Positions 43,201-51,403 of a stretch of 64,000 nt of DNA are shown here, piece by piece. The notes below the pieces were generated by a model that worked only from the letters and a program-made list of their open reading frames with translations, did no database searches and was not told the DNA's origin. Source of the stretch: Bog-756 sp963730685 (GTDB taxonomy: Bacteria; Actinomycetota; Acidimicrobiia; Acidimicrobiales; RAAP-2); contig CAVSSP010000001.1 in assembly GCA_963730685.1 (NCBI GenBank), positions 1,798,001 to 1,862,000 on the forward strand. Direction: 5' to 3'. Each line of letters starts with the position of its first letter. Within the stretch, counting starts at the first letter, position 1. A program made the translations under genes and the position numbers.

Positions 43201-43754
43201 TCGGGGAGGTGCTGCACCGACTGGGCGTGCGGCGCCTGACCACCGACTCGACCACCAACGAGTCGTTCTGGGAGCGGCAGTTCGACCGCGAGCTGCGCCT
43301 CTACCCGATCCCCCCGCAGGAGCGGTGCGATCAGGCCGTGTGCCGCCGGGTGGCGTTCATCTACGGCAACGGCGTCCACCACGCCAACCTGAATCCGGCC
43401 ACCCACGCCGCCCTCCACGAGCTGTTCGGGGTGACGAACATGACCATGATGGACCATCTGTCGTTGATGGCCCGTCATGAGCAGCTGGCATCGGCCCGAG
43501 GCCAGGACCGCTACATGGTCCACCTCGAACGCCTGCGCCGTCCGGTCACGTTCATCCACGGCGCCCAGAACCTGGTGTGGTTGCCGGCCTCGACGGAGCG
43601 CAGCTACCGGCTCCTGGTCGGGCAGTTCGGACCGGCCAACTACGAGCGCGTGGTGTTCGACGACTACGGGCACCAAGACGTGCTGAACGGGGCACGGGCC
43701 GCCGCCGACACCTACCCGGCGTTCCTGGCCCATCTCGCCCGGGTCAACGCCTGA
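40297..43754 (+). pseudogene. GMC (cholesterol-oxidase-like) oxidoreductase fused to alpha/beta hydrolase, about six frameshifts
   Basis: Spliced by eye it is about 1150 residues. The FAD motif IVVGSGYGGSIAACRLSRAG and SGCGLGGTSLVNANV mark a GMC oxidoreductase. CTGCGDCVTGCNVGAKNT is a CxxCxxCxxxC cluster suited to an iron-sulfur centre. ITVHPLGGCAMGKNA and GVNPLLTISALAERAM end the GMC part. LRFTERMSGWW starts a linker domain, then a lipase-like alpha/beta hydrolase follows (LLAHGMGNPYTWTLD, VISHCVGSLTWMM nucleophile, YGHQDVLNG). The frame changes near 40870, 42050, 42158, 42232, 42473 and 42694. It likely acts on sterols or steryl esters (inference). The ATG at 40297 has GGGAAGGG upstream. 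Confidence 0.78.
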
Positions 43755-43780
43755 GGCCGGTCGATCCCGGCCGGCCTCAG

Positions 43781-43940
43781 CCGATCTCGGCCAGCCTCAG
43801 CCGATCTCGGCGGGACCCAGCCGATCTCGGCCAGCCTCAGCCGATCTCGGCCAGCCTCAGCCGATCTCGGCGGGACCCAGCCGATCTCGGCCAGCCTCAG
43901 CCGATCTCGGCCAGCCTCAGCCGATCTCGGCCAGCACGGC
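43781..43940. repeat. 20-bp tandem array (8 units) copying a gene's 3' end
   Basis: Units of CCGATCTCGGCCAGCCTCAG (A) alternate with CCGATCTCGGCGGGACCCAG (B) in the order A B A A B A A, then a last unit inside the cyclase gene. A degenerate copy lies at 43761-43780. The A unit read on the minus strand encodes the gene's end (Leu-Ala-Glu-Ile-Gly-stop). Each unit begins with the near-palindrome CCGATCTCGG. Confidence 0.95.
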
Positions 43941-46900
43941 ATCGGCGCGCCGGATCTCGCCGGTGAACCCACCGCGGACTGCCAGCCCCAGGCCGTCGGC
44001 CACATACGTGCGGGCGGTCCTGGCGTCTCCGCGCCGGGCGGCCAACCGGCCCCGCTCGATGGCGGTCCGGGCGGCGAAGAACGGCGACCCGGTTGCTTCG
44101 GCCAGGACCGCCGCCACCTGCAGGTGGCGCTCGGCGGCGTCGAACCGCAACAGCACCACGGCCAGCGCGCCGAGGTAGTGGGCGATGGGTCCCTCACAGG
44201 TGGTGCCGAGGAAGCAGAGCTGGTCCTCGAACGGTGCCAGCTGGTCATGGAGGAGGCCGGCGGCGTCGAGGTGGCCGAGGCCTGTGGCCGCTTCGGCGAA
44301 CGTGACCATCCCGTACGACCACAAGAGGTCCTCGGGAAGGTCGGCGAAGCGGTCGGAGACAGCCTTGTCGAGGACGGCCCGTGCTGCATCGTCCTGGCCG
44401 GCCTGGCACAGGGCTCGGGCGAGGGCGCCGCTGTAGGCGGGAATGCCCGGATTGTCCCGCGCCCCGGCCTCGATGAGGTCGACGAGCTCGGCCAGGCGAC
44501 CCTGTTGCCAGCGGGCATGGGAGAGCTGCGTGGCGTAGTAGGGGAGGGCGTCCGGCTGACCGATCTCCGTACCCAGGGCGAGGGCCTGTTCGGCCTTCTG
44601 CTCGCCGTCGGCCGTCTCCCCCCGCAGGAACGACCACTGGGCGTCGGTGTAGAGGGTCATCCACCGCATGACCGGTTGGCCGACCTCGTCGGCGACGGTG
44701 CTCATGCGCTTGGCCAGGTGCCGGGCCTCGTCGACCATTCCCGCCTCCATGACGGCGCGCATCCGGTGGCTGACCGCCCAGAAGCGGGCGGTGGGGTCGT
44801 CGAGCTCATCGGCCAGCGCCAGGGCCCGCTCGGTGTCGGCCATCCGCTCGGGGAGGTACTTCGGATGACGGAGCGCCTCGGCAACCATGTTGTGCACGTC
44901 CACCAGCGTGGCGGCATCGTCGCGGGAGGCGGCCTCGGTCTTGGCCCGGTCCGCCAGGTCCCTCCGCTCGGCCATCGGTCGGTGGAAGACCACCTCGCTG
45001 CAGAGCGTGGCCAGCAAACGGGCCCGCAGGCGCCTGTCATCGTCGCCCAGCTGGTCCAATGTGGCCTCGAGGGAGTGCACCCGCTCGAGGTCGACCTCAC
45101 CGGCGGCGCTGTAGTAGCCGCGGGTGTTGGCCAGGGCGGCCGTGGCCATACGGGCGGCGTCCCCCAGGTCTCCGGCCATGGCCACGGCGTCGAGCAGCGT
45201 CCGCCGGAACGCCGGGTCCCCGGTCTGACGCTGGGCGATACCCACGCCGATGCCGAGGTCGACGCCGAGCAGCGGATCGAGCCCTTCGGACCGGACGTAG
45301 AGGTCGAGCGCCTGGGAGTAGTACCGGAGGGCGTCGGCCGGGGCCAGCGCGGCCAGGGCGGCATCCCCGGCCTGGCGGCCGTACCCGATGGCCTTGGCCA
45401 CGTCGTCGGCCCGATTGGTGCCGAGCCAGTGCCGTGCCAGCTCGCCGGCACGGGTGCCGACGCGGGTGCCGGCGAGGTCCTCCAGGGCGGTGGCCACCAC
45501 CAGATGGGCCCGTGACCGACGGGTCCGGCCCAAGCTCTCGTACAAGGTGTGCTGGATCAGGGCATGGGCGAAACTGAACCGGCCCGGGCTGTCCCCGAGC
45601 TCGCGGACCAGGGCGACGGCCTCGGCGGCATCGAGGATGTCGAGCAGCTCGTCCTCACTGGCCCCGCTGGCCCGGACCAGGAGGTCGAAGTCGAAGTCCC
45701 TCCCCATGACGGCGGCCAGCGACAGGACGCGCTCGGCGTCGGGTCCCAGCCGTCGTACCCGGGCGTGGACCACCTCCCGGACACTGTCGGGAAGGGTCGC
45801 CATGGACACCGACGGATCGGGATGCCACCGGCCGGTGGCATCCCGGTAGATGGCGCCGGTCTCGCGCAGGTGGCGCAGGATCTCGGTGACGAAGAAAGGA
45901 TTGCCGTCGGTCTCGCGGTACACGGCGGCGGCGAGCGAGGCGGCCTCACCGTCGAGTGAATGACCGGCGGCGGCCTCCATCAGTGCCGTCACACCGGTCG
46001 CATCCAGTCCGGACAGTTCGATCCGGCTGATTCCACCGTGGCGCCGGATGTCGGCCATCGTGTCGAGGAGGGGGAGGGACAGTGACAGCTCGGTGTTGCG
46101 GAAGGTGCCGAGGATGAGGACCCGCATGGCCCGCGATGCCTCGGACACGTGGCGCAACAAGAGGAGGCTTCCGTCGTCGGCCCACTGGAGGTCGTCGAAC
46201 ACCAGGACCACCGGACGGTCCGCTGATACCGAGGCGAGGAGTTCCACGACGGCGGCGAAGAGCAGGAACCGCTCGGTCTCCGCATCGGTCGCCCTCGACA
46301 CCGCGAGCTCCGGCATCCGGCTGGCCAGGGCCGGTGCCAATCGCACGAGTTCGGGACCATGGGCCTCGACGTTGGCCACCAGCTGCTCACCGGCGGCGTA
46401 GGTCACGTAGTGGCCGATGGCCTCGGCGAACAGCTGGTAGGGCGTGGCGAGATTCTCCTCGCAGTGCCCGAACAGGACATAGGCGCCATCATCGAAGGCG
46501 GCCCGGGCCGCCTCGGCCATGAGGGTGGTCTTGCCCAGCCCGGCCTCGCCGGTGATCAGGAGGATCTCCCGCCCGCCGCCGTCGGCCACCCGCCGGAGCG
46601 CCTCGGCGAGCTTTTCGAGCTGGGTCTCCCGACTCACGACCGGTGCGCCCGCCTGGGGCACGAGGTGGGCGGGGAGTGGGAGCACATCCGGCGTGTCGAG
46701 GGGATCCCAGCCCACCTCCACCGTCTCGACCGGACCCGCCAGCCCCTTCAACTGGACCGGGCCGACGGCGGTGCACCGCTGGGTGCTGCGCCGGCCGCCG
46801 AGCAACCGCACCACGTCGGACGCCAGGATCTGGCCGCCCTCGGCGTGGGCGCACAGCCTGGCCGCCTCGACGACCGGGTCGCCGAAGCAGTCCCCGTCCT

Positions 46901-47216
46901 CTTCGCGGCTGACCTCACCGGCGCTGAGCCCGATCCGCAGTCCCACCGATCGCCCGTCGGTCCGGTTGGCCCGATCGACCGCCTGTTGCATGGAGACCGC
47001 GCAGGCCAGGCCGGCCGACGCCGTGGGGAAGACCACCATCAGTCCGTCCCCCAGATTCTTCACCTCCGTGCCGCCGGCGGCGGCAATGGACTGACGGAGG
47101 GCTGCGAAGTGGTCCCGCCGTACGGAGTCGGCGACATCAGGCGCCAGCGAGGTGGCCAACTCGGTGGAGCCCACCACGTCGGTGAAGAGCAGAGTCACGT
47201 TCTCGGTGACGTTCAC
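43917..47216 (-). CDS. Class III nucleotide cyclase / AAA ATPase / TPR regulator
   Basis: 1099 residues. A cyclase homology domain (1-170): LLFTDVVGSTELAT, EVKNLGDGLMVVF and GDPVVEAARLCAHAEGGQIL. Both metal Asp and the adenine-type Lys are present, but the usual Asn of the VNxAAR motif is Glu, so activity is uncertain. An AAA/STAND ATPase follows (Walker A ITGEAGLGKTTLMAEA near 222; Walker B VVLVFDDLQWADD), then long TPR-like helices to the end. Such proteins are common in actinobacteria and may link ATP-dependent signalling to cyclic nucleotides. The start is GTG 47216. The stop lies within a 20-bp tandem array. Confidence 0.92.
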   Translation of the reverse strand: MNVTENVTLLFTDVVGSTELATSLAPDVADSVRRDHFAALRQSIAAAGGTEVKNLGDGLMVVFPTASAGLACAVSMQQAVDRANRTDGRSVGLRIGLSAGEVSREEDGDCFGDPVVEAARLCAHAEGGQILASDVVRLLGGRRSTQRCTAVGPVQLKGLAGPVETVEVGWDPLDTPDVLPLPAHLVPQAGAPVVSRETQLEKLAEALRRVADGGGREILLITGEAGLGKTTLMAEAARAAFDDGAYVLFGHCEENLATPYQLFAEAIGHYVTYAAGEQLVANVEAHGPELVRLAPALASRMPELAVSRATDAETERFLLFAAVVELLASVSADRPVVLVFDDLQWADDGSLLLLRHVSEASRAMRVLILGTFRNTELSLSLPLLDTMADIRRHGGISRIELSGLDATGVTALMEAAAGHSLDGEAASLAAAVYRETDGNPFFVTEILRHLRETGAIYRDATGRWHPDPSVSMATLPDSVREVVHARVRRLGPDAERVLSLAAVMGRDFDFDLLVRASGASEDELLDILDAAEAVALVRELGDSPGRFSFAHALIQHTLYESLGRTRRSRAHLVVATALEDLAGTRVGTRAGELARHWLGTNRADDVAKAIGYGRQAGDAALAALAPADALRYYSQALDLYVRSEGLDPLLGVDLGIGVGIAQRQTGDPAFRRTLLDAVAMAGDLGDAARMATAALANTRGYYSAAGEVDLERVHSLEATLDQLGDDDRRLRARLLATLCSEVVFHRPMAERRDLADRAKTEAASRDDAATLVDVHNMVAEALRHPKYLPERMADTERALALADELDDPTARFWAVSHRMRAVMEAGMVDEARHLAKRMSTVADEVGQPVMRWMTLYTDAQWSFLRGETADGEQKAEQALALGTEIGQPDALPYYATQLSHARWQQGRLAELVDLIEAGARDNPGIPAYSGALARALCQAGQDDAARAVLDKAVSDRFADLPEDLLWSYGMVTFAEAATGLGHLDAAGLLHDQLAPFEDQLCFLGTTCEGPIAHYLGALAVVLLRFDAAERHLQVAAVLAEATGSPFFAARTAIERGRLAARRGDARTARTYVADGLGLAVRGGFTGEIRRADAVLAEIG

Positions 47217-47574
47217 TTCCCGGATCCACCGCCTTTCGGCTGGAATCGTAGGTCAGACCCGGGGCCTCCTGCACAACGACCGTTTGGAACAATAGGGGTG
47301 ATGCACCCCCCGTTGCCACCGGTGCCCAATCGGCTGTCGACCAGGGGAAGGGCCGCAGGGCGGTCTCAGAGGGGTGTTCCGGATTTCACGTTCCGTCGGT
47401 CTGTGATTCGAGATGGCGGTGGGCCGGGGATCCGCGCCCAGACGGGGATCGAACCGCATCCATGATCGATGGAGACCCCCGGCAGCGAGGGCGGTGACCC
47501 CTGGTACCCGGCCGATCCGGATCCCCTAGACCCGGCCGATCCGGATCCCCTGGTACCCGGCCGATCCGGATCTC
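47217..47574. other. Gene-free region between cyclase and HicB-like genes
   Basis: 358 bp with no coding signal. A TACGAT box (47250-47245, minus strand) could be the -10 of the cyclase gene, about 28 bases before its GTG. The far end holds a 24-bp tandem repeat carrying perfect GATCCGGATC palindromes. Confidence 0.4.
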
Positions 47575-47577
47575 CTA
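47501..47577. repeat. 24-bp tandem repeat with perfect GATCCGGATC palindromes, 3 copies
   Basis: ACCCGGCCGATCCGGATC occurs three times with 24-25 bp spacing; the 10-bp palindromes are at 47514-47523, 47538-47547 and 47563-47572. The array abuts the stop codon (47575-47577) of the HicB-like gene on the minus strand. Confidence 0.9.
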
Positions 47578-47793
47578 GTAGGTCTCGTACCGGTCCACGG
47601 TGTCGGTGATCTCGATCGACACATCGAAGGAGTCAACCGGCACGTTGAGCACCAGGGCGATGAGATCCCTCACGACCTCGTCGATCCGGTCGAGGGTGAA
47701 GACGTTGGCGTACGCCTCGGTCAGTCCGTAGACATTGAGCGCCCAGTAGTCCTCGACACGGCGCAATCTCGCAAGATACAGCCGACCCCCCAT
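47575..47793 (-). CDS. HicB-like small protein (72 aa)
   Basis: 72 residues. WALNVYGLTEAYANVFTLD then IDEVVRDLIALVLNVPVDSF resembles HicB-like antitoxin folds found as solitary genes in actinobacteria: a beta-strand pair, then a helix with the RDLIA motif. No HicA toxin gene is adjacent. Function is unknown and the family call is tentative. Start at ATG 47793 is the only methionine near the conserved start; the upstream frame is Arg/Pro-rich. A triple GATCCGGATC repeat follows the stop directly. Confidence 0.6.
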   Translation of the reverse strand: MGGRLYLARLRRVEDYWALNVYGLTEAYANVFTLDRIDEVVRDLIALVLNVPVDSFDVSIEITDTVDRYETY

Positions 47794-47923
47794 AGGACAA
47801 TTGTTAGTCGACGGGAAACAGGGGTGCCGAGGACGGCCACGCAGAGTGCTGGCACCGTCGGGTCTCCCCCGGCCGCGTCGATCACGGACAGGACGGTAAC
47901 GATCGAGGAGCGTAGGTCCCTCC

Positions 47924-47964
47924 ACTAAGTTGTATGACGCAACTCAGTGAGGTATGGTGCCGGT
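47924..47964 (+). promoter_or_regulatory. Leaderless promoter with overlapping operator for the DHA2 exporter
   Basis: TTGTAT (47930-47935), a 17-bp spacer and TATGGT (47953-47958) place +1 on the ATG at 47965. The -35 box sits in an inverted repeat ACTAAGTTG-N7-CAACTCAGT (47924-47948, 8 of 9 arm bases matched), the kind of site bound by TetR or MarR dimers. No such regulator is encoded next to it. Confidence 0.65.
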
Positions 47965-49386
47965 ATGCCCCGGACGACCACCGTTGCCGAAGCGCCATCG
48001 GTCGTGGGGGCCAGGTCCACGCCGCGCCAGGTACTGGTCATCGTCTGTGCCGGCGTGGTGCTCGCCAGCCTCGATCTCTTCATCGTCAACATCGCCCTGC
48101 CGCAGATCGCCCGGGACCTCGGTGCCTCGAACCTCGGTGAGCTGTCCTGGGTGCTCAACGGCTACGCCATCGTCTACGCGTCGCTGCTGGTGTTCTTCGG
48201 GAGGATGGCCGACCGGTACCGGCGGGACCACGCGTTCTTGTTGGGCGTCGCCGTCTTCACGGTGGCGTCGGCGGCCTGCGCCGCCTCGACCACCGTCGGA
48301 ATGCTCATCGCCTTCCGGTTGGTCCAGGCCGCCGGCGCCGCACTGCTGACACCGACGTCCCTCGGGTTGGTCCTGGCCTCGTACGAACCCGAGCACCGTC
48401 AAGGGGCGGTGCGCGCCTGGACGGCGACCGGCGGGTTGGCGGCTGCACTGGGACCGGTGCTCGGCGGCCTGTTGGTGGCGGCCAGTTGGCGTTGGGTCTT
48501 CCTCGTCAACGTCCCGGTCGGGATCGCCGCGCTGGTGGTGGGCTGGCGGCGGCTGCCGCACATCCCCGGCCACGCCACCCCCCGCCCCGACCCGATCGGC
48601 GTGGTGTTGGTGACGGCGGGCGTCGGCGCCCTCTCCTTCGGGCTGGTCGAGGGCAGTGACTGGGGATGGGGCTCTCCCGCCATCGTGTCGATCCTGGTGG
48701 CGGCGGCCGTACTCATCGGCACCTTCGTGGTCCACTGCCTCAAGAGCTCGAACCCACTCATCGAACCGTCGCTGTTCCGGTCGCCGACCTTCACCGGCGC
48801 CTCGATGGTGGCCATCTTCTTTTCGGCGGCGTTCGGTGCCATGCTGCTGTCAGCGGTGCTCTGGGAGCAGGAGGCGTGGGGATGGTCGGCGCTCCGGGCC
48901 GGATTGGGGATCGCGCCCGGACCGCTCATGGTGCCGTTGATGTCCTTCGTGGTGGCCGGTCCGCTCATCGCCCGGTACGGCGCTGCGGTCGTCATCTCCC
49001 TGGGGAGCCTGGCCTTCGGCGCCGGGGTGGCGTGGTGGGCCCTGGCCGTCGACGCCCAGCCGAACTACGTGTCGGGCTTCCTCGGGGGAATGATCCTGAC
49101 CGGCATCGGGGTCGGGCTGACCCTTCCCACCATGATGGCGACGGCGTCGTCCTCACTGCCTCCACCGTCGTTCGCCACCGGTTCCGCGGTGGTCAACATG
49201 ATCCGCCAGGTCGGGCTGGCGATCGGCGTGGCCCTGCTCGTCGCCATCCTCGGTTCGCAGCATCACGGTGCGTCCCAGCTACAGGCGTTCCGGAGCGCCT
49301 GGTGGGTCACGGCCGCCATCGCCCTCTTCGGGATCGTTCCCGCACTCGTCTATCTCCGCCGCCCCCGCCGGACTGCCCCGGCATGA
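47965..49386 (+). CDS. MFS drug-efflux transporter, DHA2 family
   Basis: 473 residues with 13-14 membrane helices. VLASLDLFIVNIALPQIARD (TM1 signature), VFFGRMADRYRRDHAFLLG (motif A), QAAGAALLTPTSLGLVLASY and GPVLGGLLVAASWRWVFLVN (motif C region) define the DHA2 group. It is a proton-driven exporter; the substrate is unknown. The ATG at 47965 is favoured over GTG 47947 because a near-consensus promoter puts +1 there. The operator overlapping that promoter suggests substrate-induced control. It is convergent with the small gene at 49416. Confidence 0.93.
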   Translation: MPRTTTVAEAPSVVGARSTPRQVLVIVCAGVVLASLDLFIVNIALPQIARDLGASNLGELSWVLNGYAIVYASLLVFFGRMADRYRRDHAFLLGVAVFTVASAACAASTTVGMLIAFRLVQAAGAALLTPTSLGLVLASYEPEHRQGAVRAWTATGGLAAALGPVLGGLLVAASWRWVFLVNVPVGIAALVVGWRRLPHIPGHATPRPDPIGVVLVTAGVGALSFGLVEGSDWGWGSPAIVSILVAAAVLIGTFVVHCLKSSNPLIEPSLFRSPTFTGASMVAIFFSAAFGAMLLSAVLWEQEAWGWSALRAGLGIAPGPLMVPLMSFVVAGPLIARYGAAVVISLGSLAFGAGVAWWALAVDAQPNYVSGFLGGMILTGIGVGLTLPTMMATASSSLPPPSFATGSAVVNMIRQVGLAIGVALLVAILGSQHHGASQLQAFRSAWWVTAAIALFGIVPALVYLRRPRRTAPA

Positions 49387-49415
49387 GCTCCCGGTCGTGG
49401 GCCCCGGTCGTGGAG

Positions 49416-49796
49416 CTAGCCCGGGACGGGGGAGTGCCGCAGCGGCTGGGAGGCGGGCGAAGCCCGGAGCACCTCGGGGTACTGCTGGTTGTCGAACGCC
49501 GCCACGAAGGCGCGGACCGGTTTGGGGAGCTGCACGAACAGGCGGCCGGCCGGACGCAGGTCCCTCGGTGACGCCACGCTGATCAGCAGCGAGCACTGGC
49601 CGACGGCCACCGAGCGGACCCGGGGATCGGGGCCCATCACCGAGTTGAGGTACAAGGCGATCGGGCACGACCGGTTGCTCCTCGGGACGCCGGCGACGTG
49701 GGCCTCCCGCAGGGCGGCGGCAACCTCGTCCGAGGTCTCCCCCAACGAAGCGAGGAGCGCCGACGTCTGCTTCTTGATCTGGCGAAGGTGGCTCAA
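49416..49796 (-). CDS. Conserved hypothetical protein (126 aa)
   Basis: A small mixed alpha/beta protein that looks like a recurring actinobacterial hypothetical family: TSDEVAAALREAHVAGVPRS, SCPIALYLNSVM, then VRSVAVGQCSLLIS and LPKPVRAFVAAFDNQQYP. I cannot assign a function. The start is TTG 49796, supported by a near-perfect GAGGAGG Shine-Dalgarno 5-6 bases upstream. An inverted repeat GCAACT-CAC-AGTTGC lies 113 bp upstream. It is convergent with the DHA2 exporter. Confidence 0.72.
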   Translation of the reverse strand: MSHLRQIKKQTSALLASLGETSDEVAAALREAHVAGVPRSNRSCPIALYLNSVMGPDPRVRSVAVGQCSLLISVASPRDLRPAGRLFVQLPKPVRAFVAAFDNQQYPEVLRASPASQPLRHSPVPG

Positions 49797-49908
49797 CGGT
49801 CCTCCTCGGGCGATTCCCCATGGTATCGCCGGTGACCCGGACCTCCACCCGGCATCCGGTGCGGGATCGGCCCGATGGGCGGCCCGAGCCGCTGCCTCAC
49901 CCGAGTTT

Positions 49909-49923
49909 GCAACTCACAGTTGC
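49909..49923. promoter_or_regulatory. Inverted repeat GCAACT-CAC-AGTTGC
   Basis: Six-base perfect arms around a 3-bp centre, about 113 bp before the TTG start of the 126-aa gene. It could be a repressor site. Its AGTTG/CAACT core is shared, in opposite arm order, with the operator at 47924-47948. Confidence 0.4.
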
Positions 49924-50082
49924 GATGATCGGGTGGCCTGGGTATCGTGACGCCAGGCGGAGGCCAGGCCGCTCGATGGCAGGGGGATGGCGGACCCTTT
50001 GCCATCGGGATGGCGGGTCCTCCTCGGGTCGAGGTGCGCACGGCTGCACGGCGTGGCGGCCCGGCCGGCACGCCGGAGGCCG

Positions 50083-50124
50083 ACCCGGCATCGGTGTCGG
50101 CACCGGCATCGGTGTCGGTGTCGG
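50083..50124. repeat. 18-bp tandem repeat immediately after a stop codon
   Basis: On the minus strand a 6-bp partial copy and two 18-bp units (CCGACACCGATGCCGGTG and a near copy) follow the TGA at 50127-50125 directly. Confidence 0.88.
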
Positions 50125-51258
50125 TCATAGGGATGCGAACACCGCATCGATCAGCGCCCGGTTGCGCGAGCTCTGCCAACGCGGGATCACCTGGTTCATG
50201 GCGTAGCCGAAGGCGACCCCGGACTCGGGGTCGGCGAACCCGACGGCGCCGCCGGTGCCGAAATGGCCGAAGCTGCCCCGGTTGGGTCCGAACGGACGTC
50301 GGGTCGTGGTCGGATTGAATCCGAGGCCGAAGCTGACCTCTTCGCCCAGGACGGGGCAGAAGCCCTCGGACTGGGGGGATGCCGCCTCGGCCAGGAGCCC
50401 GGGCGAGAGGAGCCGGCCCGGCTCGAGCAGCCCGGCGTAGATCCGGGCGATCCCCCCCGCCGTGCTGTGGCCGTTGGTGGACGGCACCTCGGCCCGTCGC
50501 CATGCCGAAGTGTTGACCACACCGATCGACGAGTAGCCGGGCGGGTTGAAGTAGCCGAGCAGCGTCATCTGCGCGTCATCGGACCCGGCATCGAAGTCGA
50601 TGTCGCCGACGCCGGTGGAGCCGGCCCAGATCACCTCGGCGCACCGGGACTGCTGCACCTGTGGGACCCCGAACCAGATGTCGGCCCCGAGCGGCCCGAC
50701 GACGGTCCGCAGCCGGCGGCCGCACCCTTCGCCCGTCACCCGGCGGACGACCTCGCCGACCAGGTGACCGAAGGTGTTGGTGTGATAGGCGTGCCGGGTT
50801 CCGGGCTCCCACCACGGCCGGGTGGCGGCGAGGGCACCGGTCATGCGACCCCAGTCCCACAGGTCCGCGTCCGTCAGCGGTTCGCGGATGGCCGGCACCC
50901 CGGCCCGGTGGCACAGCGCGTGGCGCACCGTGGCGCCGGCCTTCCCCTCGGCTCCGAACTCGGGCCAGACCGAGGCGATCGGATCGTCGAGGCCGAGCAG
51001 TCCCTGATCGACCAGTTGCAGGGCGAGCAGCCCGACGACCGCCTTGCCCACGGAGTACACGTCCACAAGGGTGTCGTGCTTCCACGGTCGCCGGCGCGAT
51101 GCGTCCGCCCATCCGCCCACGAGGTCGACCACCGTGGCGCCGCCGATGATGACGCACACGCCGGCACCGACGTCACCGCGTTCGGCGAAGTTGCGGCGGA
51201 ACTCTCGACGGACCGGTTCGAACCGGTGGTCGCAGGTCCCGTGCACCGGGGTGTCCAC
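50125..51258 (-). CDS. Serine beta-lactamase-fold hydrolase/esterase (class C-like)
   Basis: 377 residues. The SxxK nucleophile is in DVYSVGKAVVGLLALQL; HAYHTNTFGHLVGEVVRR holds the Tyr-containing second motif, and SFGHFGTGGAVGFAD the third (HxGxG-like). These are the marks of EstB-type esterases and penicillin-binding-like proteins rather than true resistance enzymes. There is no signal peptide, so it is cytosolic. The GTG at 51258 is chosen; GATACT lies 6 bases upstream, fitting a leaderless mRNA. It is divergent from the isochorismatase-like operon. Tandem repeats follow the stop. Confidence 0.88.
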   Translation of the reverse strand: MDTPVHGTCDHRFEPVRREFRRNFAERGDVGAGVCVIIGGATVVDLVGGWADASRRRPWKHDTLVDVYSVGKAVVGLLALQLVDQGLLGLDDPIASVWPEFGAEGKAGATVRHALCHRAGVPAIREPLTDADLWDWGRMTGALAATRPWWEPGTRHAYHTNTFGHLVGEVVRRVTGEGCGRRLRTVVGPLGADIWFGVPQVQQSRCAEVIWAGSTGVGDIDFDAGSDDAQMTLLGYFNPPGYSSIGVVNTSAWRRAEVPSTNGHSTAGGIARIYAGLLEPGRLLSPGLLAEAASPQSEGFCPVLGEEVSFGLGFNPTTTRRPFGPNRGSFGHFGTGGAVGFADPESGVAFGYAMNQVIPRWQSSRNRALIDAVFASL

Positions 51259-51403
51259 GCTGGCAGTATCGCACCGGTGCGCCCCCGCCGGCCGCCGACG
51301 GCGACCGCTGATGATCCGCTGCTCCGTCCGTCTGACAGGATGTTGGCCTCGCACCCACCGGGTTTGCCGTGTACCGCCATCGCCGACAACGAGGAGGACT
51401 GCC

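Larger units (their letters stand above)
49797..50124. other. Intergenic region with inverted and tandem repeats
   Basis: 328 bp with no gene I can support. It contains the operator-like inverted repeat GCAACT-CAC-AGTTGC at 49909-49923 and an 18-bp tandem repeat at 50083-50124 that starts directly at the stop codon of the beta-lactamase-fold gene. Confidence 0.5.

Noticed and set aside
43781..43940. CRISPR array
   Set aside because: Units are 20 bp with no unique spacers; this is a simple tandem repeat derived from a gene end, and no cas genes are present.
47575..47793. Complete HicAB toxin-antitoxin pair
   Set aside because: Only a HicB-like protein is found; no small HicA-type frame lies on either side.
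50125..51258. Antibiotic-resistance beta-lactamase
   Set aside because: No signal peptide and EstB-like motifs; an esterase or housekeeping hydrolase is more likely.
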